Shown in pieces: positions 22,927-31,740 of a stretch of DNA of 45,139 nucleotides. Source of the stretch: Chitinophagales bacterium (lineage in GTDB: Bacteria > Bacteroidota > Bacteroidia > Chitinophagales > Chitinophagaceae); the NCBI GenBank assembly GCA_030832085.1, contig JAURJU010000091.1, positions 1 to 45,139 on the forward strand, read 5' to 3'. The position numbers and the translations under genes were made by a program. Position 1 is the stretch's first letter; every line of letters begins with the position of its first letter. Under the pieces are notes generated by a model. That model made no database searches. It had not been told where the DNA came from and worked only from the letters and a program-made list of their open reading frames with translations.

Positions 22927-23811
22927 ATGCAAAACAATCAATACACTGGTAAAGAGGCCAATCCACTCGCAAGCCTCGACGAATGGGAAGATGACTTGCT
23001 TGAAAGGTATCCTGATCCAGAAAAAATTGCGACCGCAAAAGCCACTGAATCCTACAGGAATTACGAGGAACCTGCGCGTGATACTGTACGTGAATTCTAC
23101 CGCTTGAACCACACGTACCAGACCTACGATTTTGTAATGGAGAAAAGGAGGCAGTACCTGTCGTTTGATAAAAAGGAAATGCCCATCTGGGATGCATTTG
23201 ATTTCCTGAATGAACTGGTGGACGATTCCGATCCTGATACTGATCTCGATCAGTTCCAACACCTGCTTCAAACCTCTGAAGCCATCAGAAAAGATGGCCA
23301 TCCGGATTGGATGGTACTTGTGGGCTTGATGCACGACATGGGAAAAGTATTGTGCCTTTTTGGAGAGCCACAGTGGGCTGTAGTTGGTGATACTTTCCCA
23401 GTCGGATGTGCTTATTCGGACAAGATCATTTATCCTGAATTCTTCAAGGACAACCCTGACTTCAACAATCCGCTGTACAATACCCAATATGGCATTTATG
23501 AGCCCAACTGTGGGCTGCGCAATGTGCACATGAGCTGGGGGCACGATGAATACATCTATCAAATGATGAAGGACCATCTTCCTGAATCAGCCCTGTACAT
23601 GCTTCGCTATCATTCATTCTATGCATGGCACCGCGAAGGGGCTTACGAACATCTTCTGGATGATCACGACAGGGATATGCTGAAATGGGTGCAGCTGTTC
23701 AATCCATACGACCTTTATTCAAAGTGTCCTGAACCTCCGGATTGGAAAGTATTGAAGCCTTATTATACAGCGCTCATTGAAAAATACCTTCCAAGAACGC
23801 TGAAGTTCTAA
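22927..23811 (+). CDS. myo-Inositol oxygenase
   Basis: Di-iron oxygenase that cleaves myo-inositol with O2 to D-glucuronate in the cytoplasm. The 294-residue protein is close in length to animal and plant MIOX and carries all six expected iron ligands: H112 ([11 protein letters not shown]), H136 and D137 (GLMHDMGK), H206 (SWGHDEY), H229 (RYHSFYAWH) and D262 (FNPYDLYSK). Family text such as [19 protein letters not shown] and [16 protein letters not shown] is nearly intact. Transcribed alone and divergent from the symporter run; it ends at a strong terminator. MIOX is known mainly from eukaryotes and is present in some Bacteroidota. The downstream uronate genes are not in the window. Confidence 0.96.
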   Translation: MQNNQYTGKEANPLASLDEWEDDLLERYPDPEKIATAKATESYRNYEEPARDTVREFYRLNHTYQTYDFVMEKRRQYLSFDKKEMPIWDAFDFLNELVDDSDPDTDLDQFQHLLQTSEAIRKDGHPDWMVLVGLMHDMGKVLCLFGEPQWAVVGDTFPVGCAYSDKIIYPEFFKDNPDFNNPLYNTQYGIYEPNCGLRNVHMSWGHDEYIYQMMKDHLPESALYMLRYHSFYAWHREGAYEHLLDDHDRDMLKWVQLFNPYDLYSKCPEPPDWKVLKPYYTALIEKYLPRTLKF

Positions 23812-23815
23812 AAGC

Positions 23816-23848
23816 AAAAGAGATACCTTGATGGTATCTCTTTTTTTT
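23816..23848. terminator. Bidirectional intrinsic terminator
   Basis: A 12-bp stem (23816-23827 with 23833-23844, core AGATACC/GGTATCT) with a 5-nt loop is followed by a run of T on the plus strand. It lies 4 bp after the inositol oxygenase stop. The A-rich left arm also gives a U-run on the minus strand, so it could end the pectin operon from the right too. Confidence 0.85.
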
Positions 23849-23909
23849 ATCTTCTCAGTATGTTATAAGCCTCCCTTTGAAGTTTGCATTTCCAGGACAA
23901 TCCTGCAAT

Positions 23910-24689
23910 TTACTTCTTCACATATTTTTGGAGTTTGGGAACCTTGAGTTTTACGAGGTTTTCCATCACTATCGATGCATTGAGCTTGGCACCATCCAGG
24001 TTGGTATGGGTATGGTCAACGGGAAAGAAAGGCCTGACCTTGTCGGCACCCATTCCTTCATATCTTGCGGCAATGATATCATTCAAATCAATGAACAATG
24101 CACCTTCGGCCAATGCAACTTCCCTGGCCCATTTGGCATAGCTTTCAGTCGACCTCAACACTTTTCCATTTTTCCAATCATTTCTGGGAATGGGTGAGCA
24201 TACGATGGGAATTGCACCCGCCTGTTTGGTATCACGGATGTACTTGCGCATGTACCAACCAAAAGTGTATACGGTTTCATTGATTTTACGGATGGGATTA
24301 TAGGTCTTCGCACTGTCCTCACCAATTCCCCTGATGGTGCCTCTTGCACGGGCGGTATCATCCAACGGACCAGCATCATTGTGCCCAAATTGCATGATTA
24401 CAAAGTCCCCTTTTTTAAGTTTAGATGAAATTCTTTCCCACCGGCCTTCAGTGATGAAAGTACGGCTGCTGCGTCCACCAATGGCATGGTTTTGAACGCT
24501 GAGCTTTGAAGTATCGAAGTAATCGGCGATAAAACTCCCCCACCCCCACTGCTGGCTCTTGCCCGTTCCATCTCCATTTCTTACGGTGGAATCACCAATG
24601 ATGTAGAACGATTTCTTTTCTCGGATGAAGATCGAAAATGAAGATGCCATCAAAAAAGAACAAAGCAGCAAGCCAAAATAATTTTTCAT
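23910..24689 (-). CDS. CE12-type rhamnogalacturonan acetylesterase
   Basis: A 259-residue exported SGNH esterase that would remove acetyl groups from galacturonate residues of rhamnogalacturonan or pectin. The blocks are GDSTVRNGDG (S34), GGRSSRT (G72), FGHNDAGP (N104) and VDHTHTNLDGA (D225, H228), the usual form of family CE12. An N-terminal hydrophobic segment (4-21) acts as a signal peptide or anchor. It is the last gene of the pectin locus; its ATG overlaps the PL11 stop by 4 bp, so translation is coupled. Acting with the PL11 lyase, it would clear esters that block backbone cleavage. Confidence 0.93.
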   Translation of the reverse strand: MKNYFGLLLCSFLMASSFSIFIREKKSFYIIGDSTVRNGDGTGKSQQWGWGSFIADYFDTSKLSVQNHAIGGRSSRTFITEGRWERISSKLKKGDFVIMQFGHNDAGPLDDTARARGTIRGIGEDSAKTYNPIRKINETVYTFGWYMRKYIRDTKQAGAIPIVCSPIPRNDWKNGKVLRSTESYAKWAREVALAEGALFIDLNDIIAARYEGMGADKVRPFFPVDHTHTNLDGAKLNASIVMENLVKLKVPKLQKYVKK

Positions 24690-26572
24690 TTTGTTGTAGA
24701 TTTTTTATTGATCCTGATGTTGGGCAATGGAGGTTGCTTCATTCCATGGCCAAGAAAATAACTGGTATGGGGAGGTTGATTGTAGGCCACATTCTGCCAT
24801 GCAATGCTCACACGGTATTGTGGATCATGCATGAGGGTATGCAATTTGATGTCAGTAGGCACAGAAGTTGAAAAAATCATCAACCGGCTATTGTCGGATG
24901 AACGCACCAGTATTTCTTCACGCCAATCACCCAAAATATCTGCACTGAGGCAAGGGTTGGCTTTTGATCCATTGATGGCTTGTCCTCCAAAATCTTTCCC
25001 TTCAAATATTTTCTCAGCAACACCTGCTTCATGCTTCCACTTGAAAACGGATATTCCATTCAAGACTTCACACAAAGCATCCCCATCCCAATAGATGCCC
25101 ATGTTGCATGCAGGCGATTGTGCTGCAATGGTATTGCCTTTGACATCAAACATCCCCCGAATGCCCGCACCGGCTACCCAACTTTCAGCACCCGGAAAGC
25201 GAGGATCAATGTCGATGGAAAGCGCTCTGCCAGGACCTTCACCATCTTCGCCTGCTCTGATGGAAGCTTTTTTCCAAATGATCTCACCAGTCTTGGCATC
25301 CCTGAAATTGGCTCCTGCATCGCCAAACTTTTCTTGGGTACTGAACACTTCCAATCCTGGCCTTTCCGGATCAAGATCGCTGACATGCAAGGCGTCTGCG
25401 TGTCCAATTCCGGTTGAATACAGCCCCTTGCCATTGTCGTCAATGGTCATCTGACCATAGATGATTTCATGCCTGCCGTCGTTATCTATATCTGCAACGG
25501 TGAGGTTATGATTTCCCTGACCGGCAAATACATTGTTGCCATCGTTGTTTGAATCGAAGGTCCATCGCTGCTGCAGTTTCCCATTTTTAAAGTCCCATGC
25601 AGCCAATACTGTTCTTGTATAGTATCCCCTGCACATCACCAAGGATGGATGAATGCCATCCAGGTAGGCGATGCAGGCAAGAAAACGATCCACCCTGTTT
25701 CCATAGCCATCACCCCAAAGACTTTTCAATTGATCAACACTCGGATGTTCAGTATCCGGGTGACGGGGAGGATTGTAAGCGACGGTATGGATTGCAGCAC
25801 CAGTTAGTCCATTAAAGACGGTAAGATACTCTGGTCCTGAAAGGATATAACCGCGCTGGTTTCTGTAATCCCTTGTGCTGTCACCAATGGGAATACCTTT
25901 CCCGTCAATGGTGCCATCTGCAGTTTTCATTGCAATTTCAGCCTTCCCATCTCCATCAAGGTCGTAGACCATGAACTGTGTATAATGCGCGCCTTCGCGA
26001 ATATTTTTACCCAGGTTGATTTGCCAAAGCATCTGGCCATCCAAAGTGTAACATTGAAAAATAGGAGGATCGGTAAATCCTGCCCTTGAATTGTCAGCAC
26101 CCTTGCCCGCCATGTGGAGCAGGATTTCATATTGGCCATCACCATCCATATCGCCAACACTGGCATCATTGACTGCGTAGCCCGGTGGTGTATGCAATGG
26201 CAGTGAAATATAGGGCGTTGCACGGGCCTTGAGCAAAAATGAATTGCCCCTTTGCTCCTCTTTTCCCGCTCGTACCAATTTTACTGTGTAACGATGGTCG
26301 ACCATTGAATCTTGGCCATCATCTGTAAATCCTGTTGCACCTGCAATTGGGAACTTGTTCAATTTGACGGTTTTTCCGGCAGTAGAGCGGTAGAGGTTGA
26401 ATGTGCTTGCATAGGGCTCATTGCCCAGCAACCTCCAACTTACAAATATCCTTCCGTCGCCACGCTTTATCGCAACAACTCCCCTGTCCAGGAACTCCAT
26501 CTGGTACTGGGCATGGAGGGTTGACCCAAAAAAGAATATAACAGCAAGCAGCAGCTGGATGAATTTACGCAT
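24686..26572 (-). CDS. PL11 rhamnogalacturonan lyase, secreted
   Basis: A 628-residue exported lyase that cleaves the Rha-GalA backbone of rhamnogalacturonan I by beta-elimination. A signal peptide (to LHAQ) is followed by a fibronectin-like N-terminal domain (about 25-115, YQMEFLDRGVVAIKR and ISWRLL-type strands). The eight-bladed propeller carries calcium loops DMDGDG (141-146), DLDGDG (204-209) and DIDNDG (361-366). The catalytic-domain text GDGYGNRVDRFLA and DILGDWREE is characteristic of the YesW/YesX family. Length is normal. It lies 6 bp after GH28 and overlaps the CE12 gene by 4 bp. Confidence 0.95.
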   Translation of the reverse strand: MRKFIQLLLAVIFFFGSTLHAQYQMEFLDRGVVAIKRGDGRIFVSWRLLGNEPYASTFNLYRSTAGKTVKLNKFPIAGATGFTDDGQDSMVDHRYTVKLVRAGKEEQRGNSFLLKARATPYISLPLHTPPGYAVNDASVGDMDGDGQYEILLHMAGKGADNSRAGFTDPPIFQCYTLDGQMLWQINLGKNIREGAHYTQFMVYDLDGDGKAEIAMKTADGTIDGKGIPIGDSTRDYRNQRGYILSGPEYLTVFNGLTGAAIHTVAYNPPRHPDTEHPSVDQLKSLWGDGYGNRVDRFLACIAYLDGIHPSLVMCRGYYTRTVLAAWDFKNGKLQQRWTFDSNNDGNNVFAGQGNHNLTVADIDNDGRHEIIYGQMTIDDNGKGLYSTGIGHADALHVSDLDPERPGLEVFSTQEKFGDAGANFRDAKTGEIIWKKASIRAGEDGEGPGRALSIDIDPRFPGAESWVAGAGIRGMFDVKGNTIAAQSPACNMGIYWDGDALCEVLNGISVFKWKHEAGVAEKIFEGKDFGGQAINGSKANPCLSADILGDWREEILVRSSDNSRLMIFSTSVPTDIKLHTLMHDPQYRVSIAWQNVAYNQPPHTSYFLGHGMKQPPLPNIRINKKSTTK

Positions 26573-26578
26573 GGTTTT

Positions 26579-28015
26579 TTATTGCTTTAGCCTTTCCTCT
26601 TCTGCCAAGTTGGATGCTTTTTTCCGTTCAATTGGTCGGTTGGTAATATCCAATCGTGTTCCTGAGAAATTCCAGTCTTTGGTGAATTCCATTGTTCCAA
26701 GGGATTGTGCTGAAATAAAAGCGTTTTGAAAGCTGAATCCTTCCAAAAAGGAGTTGGGCAGTCCATTGATCTCAAAGGCTTTTACAGCGTTTGTAATGCT
26801 TACATTTTTTATGGTGATATTTTTTGCATGAGGGATACCTTTTTCAACAGGGGAAACCTTTTGAAGCATAGACTTCCAGTGCGCAGGAATTGTTTCCATC
26901 GTATAGCCCTCAGGAAGGGTTGAATAGCTATAAGCAGGATACCAATTGAGGTTGAACTGGTATGCATTCATGACAGCGTCCAATTTAGAATCAACAAACT
27001 GGATGTCTTCTATGGTTCCACCCCTGGTTGTTGCAGATTTGATCCGCAGTCCATTGTCGGTGTGCTGTGCAGAAAGCTCGGATGCATATACATGCCTGAT
27101 GCCTCCAGAAGTTTCACTGCCCAGTGTAAGAAGGCCTGCCCCCCTGCGTGCAATGCTTTTGCGGATGACCACATATTCTGTAGGCCTGTTCACCCGCAAG
27201 CCATCCCAATCACGACCAGCCTTCAGGCAAAAATTATCATCATTGCAATCAATATCACAATTTTCAATCAGTGTCCAGCTTGATGAGTCCACATCAATTC
27301 CATCTGTGCTTGGGCCACTGCCGTCTTCATTGTTTTTGATCGTAATTCCATCAATGGTAAGGTGAGATGAATACAGCAGCTGCACAGTCCAGAAGCCTGC
27401 ATTCTTGAAAGTGAGTCCCTTGACTGTAATGTCTTCTGCATCCTGCACCAGCAATGTCCTTACCCGTTTGGCATCATAGTCTACAATCCAACGCAGTCCT
27501 TTCTTGTCATAATCCTTTCGCATGGCCCAATATTTGTCCCAGCAAAACTTGCCCCTTGCGTTGATGGCTCCCTTTCCCGTAATGGCAACATTTTTAACTT
27601 TTATGGCATTGATCAGTGCGGCTGGCCAAACCATTTCAATGCCTGCAATTCTTGTACTGATGTCCGGGTAATCGTTGAAATCCTGAGAGCCAAAAATGGT
27701 GGTGTTTTCATCAATCCTCAGGTGGACATTGTCCTTTAAAAAAATAGATCCGGAGACATATGTTCCGGGCTTGAAAACAACAACTCCGCCTCCTTTTTTT
27801 GCACAGGCATCAATGGCCTTTTGAATGGATGATGTACACACTGAGGAATCATCTGCAACAGCCCCATAGTCATTGACAGAAAATACAGCTGTTGCATGTG
27901 GCGATTTTCTGGCACCCACTTTTCTTGTCCATTCCGGAGCAACAGATTGTGCAATGAGCATGTTGACCTGAGAAAAAAAGAGCGTCAGAAAAATAACAAA
28001 ACGAAAAGATACCAT
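26579..28015 (-). CDS. GH28 family glycosidase (exo-polygalacturonase or rhamnogalacturonan hydrolase type)
   Basis: A 478-residue exported right-handed beta-helix enzyme that hydrolyses alpha-linked galacturonate. After the signal peptide (MVSFRFVIFLTLFF..., ending IAQ) comes the family opening VNDYGAVADDSS. Catalytic aspartates are in STDGIDVDSS (236-245) and CNDDNFCLKAG (D259, D260). The usual third block G-H-G is GSETSGG (299-305), typical of exo-acting and rhamnogalacturonan-related members, and RIK is at 324-326. The ATG at 28015 opens the signal peptide; an in-frame ATG at 28054 is less likely. It follows the DUF4450 gene after 106 bp and precedes PL11 by 6 bp. The precise linkage cut is not readable. 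Confidence 0.92.
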   Translation of the reverse strand: MVSFRFVIFLTLFFSQVNMLIAQSVAPEWTRKVGARKSPHATAVFSVNDYGAVADDSSVCTSSIQKAIDACAKKGGGVVVFKPGTYVSGSIFLKDNVHLRIDENTTIFGSQDFNDYPDISTRIAGIEMVWPAALINAIKVKNVAITGKGAINARGKFCWDKYWAMRKDYDKKGLRWIVDYDAKRVRTLLVQDAEDITVKGLTFKNAGFWTVQLLYSSHLTIDGITIKNNEDGSGPSTDGIDVDSSSWTLIENCDIDCNDDNFCLKAGRDWDGLRVNRPTEYVVIRKSIARRGAGLLTLGSETSGGIRHVYASELSAQHTDNGLRIKSATTRGGTIEDIQFVDSKLDAVMNAYQFNLNWYPAYSYSTLPEGYTMETIPAHWKSMLQKVSPVEKGIPHAKNITIKNVSITNAVKAFEINGLPNSFLEGFSFQNAFISAQSLGTMEFTKDWNFSGTRLDITNRPIERKKASNLAEEERLKQ

Positions 28016-28121
28016 GTAGTAAAAATTTAAAACCGCATTCGTAAAGTAGTTCATTCAATGGGCCATTGTATCCTGCACCATCCTGCATGACCTTTAACCG
28101 CAAAATAAACAGTGAAACCAA

Positions 28122-31100
28122 TCAATTGATTTCCCTTTTCAAGGTCAATCCCATCATGCCGATGATCACATCATTGGCAATGCTGCGCAGTACCAAGCGA
28201 TCCAATATTTTTTCCTTGTTCAAAGCAAGATCCAATACTGAAGCAGCGCCCCCGTCAACACCAAAACCTGAATACCCCTTGATACCAACATATTTTATCC
28301 TTCCTTCCAATTCCCTTCCTGTCTTGAGCGAAATGCGGATGGGTTTGTTGTCGGCAGTGGTAAATGCATATCCGTCTGAATAAAGGTCCTGTTCAATGGG
28401 CCACCAGTTTTCAGGATTTTTCAATTCAAGTTTTTCAAAAGTCCCATCCTTGTAATACAACAATATTTCACCATTGGTAAGCCTGCTTTGCATGGCATTG
28501 GTGGTACCCGCCATTAAAAAATATGCATACAATGCTTTGCCCTCAAGGGGAATCGAAATTGAATCAGGAAAATGATCCCACATCGATGTAAATGCAATAT
28601 TTTTTTTCTGGCCATCAGCAGGTGTCGCAAAAACAAGTTTATTGCGGGTGACATAGGTGTCTTTTTCCTCTGCCATTTTCCGGAATCCTGAATCATTGAT
28701 TTCAGGATTGATCAAGGGATATGCCCAATTCCCGATGCCCTGAGTGGGAAGTTGCAGCGTGGGAACTGCAGGCCTCGGTGAACTGTATTTGTTTTTGAAA
28801 ATATTCGTCACCTTGTCATTGAAAACCTGACGGAGACTGATGGTGTCAAATTTGGTTTGCTTGGCCACCAATGATGCTGTTGAGGAAAATTTCTGTGATG
28901 GGGTGATGTACAAATCAAGCGGCTGCCACCATTTCATTTGACCCTGCTCAGACAGGAGAAAAATGGTTGCCACGCCATTTCCACTCACAAAAGATGTCAT
29001 CTTGCGCGCACCCAGTTGGGGCAATGACATCACCGATTGTGGGTCCAGGATTTCAGTGAAGCTCCCCCGGTTCCTGGAAACAGAAATGGACTTTCCATTT
29101 TGTACTGTCTTGGGATAGGCTGGAATTTCCAATGGGTGGCCAGCCCAATGCAATTCAACGCTATACTTGTCTGCACGTTGGGCCAATACCCTAACCATGG
29201 GTATTCCAATTGCGTCATTGACCTGTTCCCATCTGGCATTTACACCATTGATTGTAATGGAACCAATCTGGTCCATTCTTGCGGGGATCTCCAAAAAAAC
29301 TTGTATCGAATTGCCCCAAACATGCTTGATGCGGTATTGCTCAATCAGGCCACTGCGTTTGTAAGAAAAATCAATGTCATCTGTTTTCAAGTTGGCGTAA
29401 GGCCAGGTGGAAGGAAACCCCGGCTTGATCAGAATTTTCCCTTTCATCAGATCGGGTTGAATACCAAAAAGCCCTTCTACCAAACTCCTTCCCGTCATGC
29501 CGATGGCATCAGCAAAATCACGGTACAATTCGCCTCTGATGGCATCGTAAAATGTCAGCTGCTGTATATTACCAGGGCTCGCGCCGAGAAACATGCTTTC
29601 CATCAATGAACTTTTCCAGAGCTGAAAGGCGTTTTCCCGCCTCCCTCCCTGCCATTCGGCAAGCGCTACATGCATCAGCTCAGACAAGGCTACATTGTTC
29701 AATGACCAAGTGTAGGGCTGCCAATTCGTTGTAGAAATCGTAAACAATGAAGTATCCTTCAGGCCTTTTGCCAATATTGGAATGTGTGGAATGTGGTGAT
29801 CAATGTAGCGAAGTGCCTGGTAAGACTGAAACGGATTGGCCACTTCCCCATCGATGGCATGGTAGATTGTCCAAATGCCGGGTGCAGCATGGACCAATTG
29901 ATTGCCCAACAAGTCCTTGTATTCTGCATACCAACCCTTCTTTCCCAACCAAAGGGATGCATTGACTGCTTTCAGAATTTTTTCAGCCTCTGATCTGTAT
30001 CTGCTTCCATCCTCACCCAGTATTGCAGCCAATTCAGCAGCAAGTTTATTTGCACGAAAATTGTATGCGGATGAATGGGTGACACCACCCCCACTGTACT
30101 GCAGTGCGTCACTGGCCCAAATGGCTGCATATGCGTCATAAAGCCCATCACCATCCACATCAAAATTGCGTTTTTCCCAATCGAGGTGGCGGGTCAACAA
30201 AGGCCATACTTTTCTAAGAAACACAGAATCACCTGTCCATTTGAAATGATTGAGCAACTGATCAATGAAAACGAGGTTCATGTCGTAATGATGCGCCCGT
30301 TTATCTCCTCCCGGATTTCGGGAAATGTACCCACTGCTGAACAGAGAAGTACCTAATTTTTCTGCCTGTCGCGCCAGGTTGAGTGCTGTATCTGCCTCTA
30401 TTGGGGCTGACAACGGAGCAGTGACCTGTGACTTTGCATAACCCTCGAAATGCATTCTTGCTCTGTAGTGCCAACCCATGACATCAGCAACGTAGGGGCC
30501 TCGCCAACCATTCAGTCGCATCCTCCATGCAACAGCACCATGCATGAAGGATGGCTCCTCCCAAATGGCATCTGCAGCAATTCCCAAAGCCGGCGCCAAA
30601 GCATTGATGTGGACATCGGGTGTATTCACCTGTATCTTCTGGGCAATTTTGTTTCTCAGTGAATCCGTGTACAAAAAATATGCAGGCAGTGCATCGTATG
30701 CAACAGGAGCTTTGTCTTGTTGGACATTGAGGTGAAAGTAAAGAGGATTGCTTGCTGAAACCGGCACCATTCCGCTCAAAACAGGTAGTTCGGCAGCGGT
30801 GGAAGACAAGAATTCTTTCAGGGTATGCTGCAGCTTTGCATCACAAGTTTTCCATGCGGTTGAAGGGGGGAAAACACCATCGATCTTTTTTTTGTTGTTG
30901 TCAAATGCCAGCCTGAACTGATATCCGGCGGTTTCAAATCTGTTGTCAGCGCAGTAGTCAGGCTGCAGGTAAAATGAAGACTCTGGATCGGCTCCAATAT
31001 CGCCATCCCGCGAGAATTTTTTTCCTGTAGCACCGCCATATACCACTACCAACTTGAGTGCCTCAGGCAGACTTGCTCCATCAACTTTCACAGTAAACGC

Positions 31101-31508
31101 CTCACGGTCAAAAGATGCCATTGCTTGGACATAGAGCTTTCCCTTCCCAAACAGATCATCCTCAATCTCATAGCGCATGGCACCAGCATGGTAAACAGCT
31201 TTTATGCGTTTACATTGTATCAACCATTTGGAGGAATCATTCAGGACAATTCCAAACTTCATGTTACCTCCCATCCCTGGAAGATAAAGTGCAAACTCTG
31301 GAAGATCTCCTGCTTCCGCCCGGAATGCTGTATTGCCACCATACAAGGCCCGGTTGAATCTTCGGGTGCCGTTTTCAATGACAATGTCTTTCCCTTCAGG
31401 ATGGTAACGCACGCTGCGTTCAATTCCATGCCAAGGCACTTGTTGTTGGGACCAACCAGATGCACCCAAGCACATAAAAAAAACAATGCCATAAATCCTT
31501 GCCACCAT
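28122..31508 (-). CDS. DUF4450 / six-hairpin glycosidase-like secreted protein
   Basis: A 1128-residue exported protein (signal peptide MVARIYGIVFFMCLGASGWSQ). The N-terminal 250 residues form a beta-rich domain like DUF4450, beginning WHGIERSVRYHPEG. Residues about 320-760 look like an (alpha/alpha)6 barrel of the six-hairpin class, with DVDGDGLYDAYAAIWASDALQYSGGG, NFRANKLAAELAAILGED and NWQPYTWSLNNVAL. The C-terminal 300 residues are beta domains. Related large proteins occur in pectin loci of Bacteroidota, and the GH142 beta-L-arabinofuranosidase domain belongs to a similar fold, but I cannot assign a family number or substrate. Side-chain removal from rhamnogalacturonan is likely from context. 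A 232-bp gap with a gene remnant precedes it. Confidence 0.72.
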   Translation of the reverse strand: MVARIYGIVFFMCLGASGWSQQQVPWHGIERSVRYHPEGKDIVIENGTRRFNRALYGGNTAFRAEAGDLPEFALYLPGMGGNMKFGIVLNDSSKWLIQCKRIKAVYHAGAMRYEIEDDLFGKGKLYVQAMASFDREAFTVKVDGASLPEALKLVVVYGGATGKKFSRDGDIGADPESSFYLQPDYCADNRFETAGYQFRLAFDNNKKKIDGVFPPSTAWKTCDAKLQHTLKEFLSSTAAELPVLSGMVPVSASNPLYFHLNVQQDKAPVAYDALPAYFLYTDSLRNKIAQKIQVNTPDVHINALAPALGIAADAIWEEPSFMHGAVAWRMRLNGWRGPYVADVMGWHYRARMHFEGYAKSQVTAPLSAPIEADTALNLARQAEKLGTSLFSSGYISRNPGGDKRAHHYDMNLVFIDQLLNHFKWTGDSVFLRKVWPLLTRHLDWEKRNFDVDGDGLYDAYAAIWASDALQYSGGGVTHSSAYNFRANKLAAELAAILGEDGSRYRSEAEKILKAVNASLWLGKKGWYAEYKDLLGNQLVHAAPGIWTIYHAIDGEVANPFQSYQALRYIDHHIPHIPILAKGLKDTSLFTISTTNWQPYTWSLNNVALSELMHVALAEWQGGRRENAFQLWKSSLMESMFLGASPGNIQQLTFYDAIRGELYRDFADAIGMTGRSLVEGLFGIQPDLMKGKILIKPGFPSTWPYANLKTDDIDFSYKRSGLIEQYRIKHVWGNSIQVFLEIPARMDQIGSITINGVNARWEQVNDAIGIPMVRVLAQRADKYSVELHWAGHPLEIPAYPKTVQNGKSISVSRNRGSFTEILDPQSVMSLPQLGARKMTSFVSGNGVATIFLLSEQGQMKWWQPLDLYITPSQKFSSTASLVAKQTKFDTISLRQVFNDKVTNIFKNKYSSPRPAVPTLQLPTQGIGNWAYPLINPEINDSGFRKMAEEKDTYVTRNKLVFATPADGQKKNIAFTSMWDHFPDSISIPLEGKALYAYFLMAGTTNAMQSRLTNGEILLYYKDGTFEKLELKNPENWWPIEQDLYSDGYAFTTADNKPIRISLKTGRELEGRIKYVGIKGYSGFGVDGGAASVLDLALNKEKILDRLVLRSIANDVIIGMMGLTLKREIN

Positions 31509-31520
31509 GGTTAAAATATT

Positions 31521-31740
31521 TTATAAAGGGCTTTTGATCAACAATGCATCTACTACATCTACTGCATCTACTGGAAGATGAAGTCTGGATGTGGTCTTGG
31601 TCATCATGGGGTAATCCCAACTCCAGGTTTTGTTCCAGGAGTGTTTTTTTTGAACCAACTTCAGTGTTGCCTTCATGATGGACTTTCCTATGTCATGAAC
31701 AGGCATGCAATTGATTTTTTCATGAGCATGAGCGATTGAA
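31521..31740 (-). pseudogene. Remnant of a six-hairpin glycosidase-like gene
   Basis: The gap between the GH106 fusion and DUF4450 genes keeps a 61-codon minus-strand frame, open upstream to the GH106 stop. It contains KATLKLVQ, then WNKTWSWDYPMM and TSRLHLPVDAVD, and ends VDALLIKSPL. It resembles, from memory, a conserved C-terminal stretch of secreted Bacteroidota six-hairpin proteins (WDWKTTWGWDYPM...AARL...AVDALLM). The rest of that domain, including the expected NGHNYQ segment, is absent and a stop follows. A 9-bp tandem repeat distorts its end. I read it as debris of a lost glycosidase gene rather than a working small protein. Confidence 0.45.
31547..31573. repeat. Three-copy 9-bp tandem repeat
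   Basis: CATCTACTA, CATCTACTG and CATCTACTG stand head to tail. On the minus strand they encode a repeated Val-Asp-Ala/Val unit within the glycosidase remnant, probably grown by replication slippage in decaying sequence. Confidence 0.8.

Noticed and set aside
29037-29609. Plus-strand frame of 190 codons
   Set aside because: Antisense to the DUF4450 protein; no family features or promoter.
31547-31573. CRISPR-like or regulatory direct repeat array
   Set aside because: Only three 9-bp units without spacers; it is a simple tandem repeat in a decayed coding fragment.
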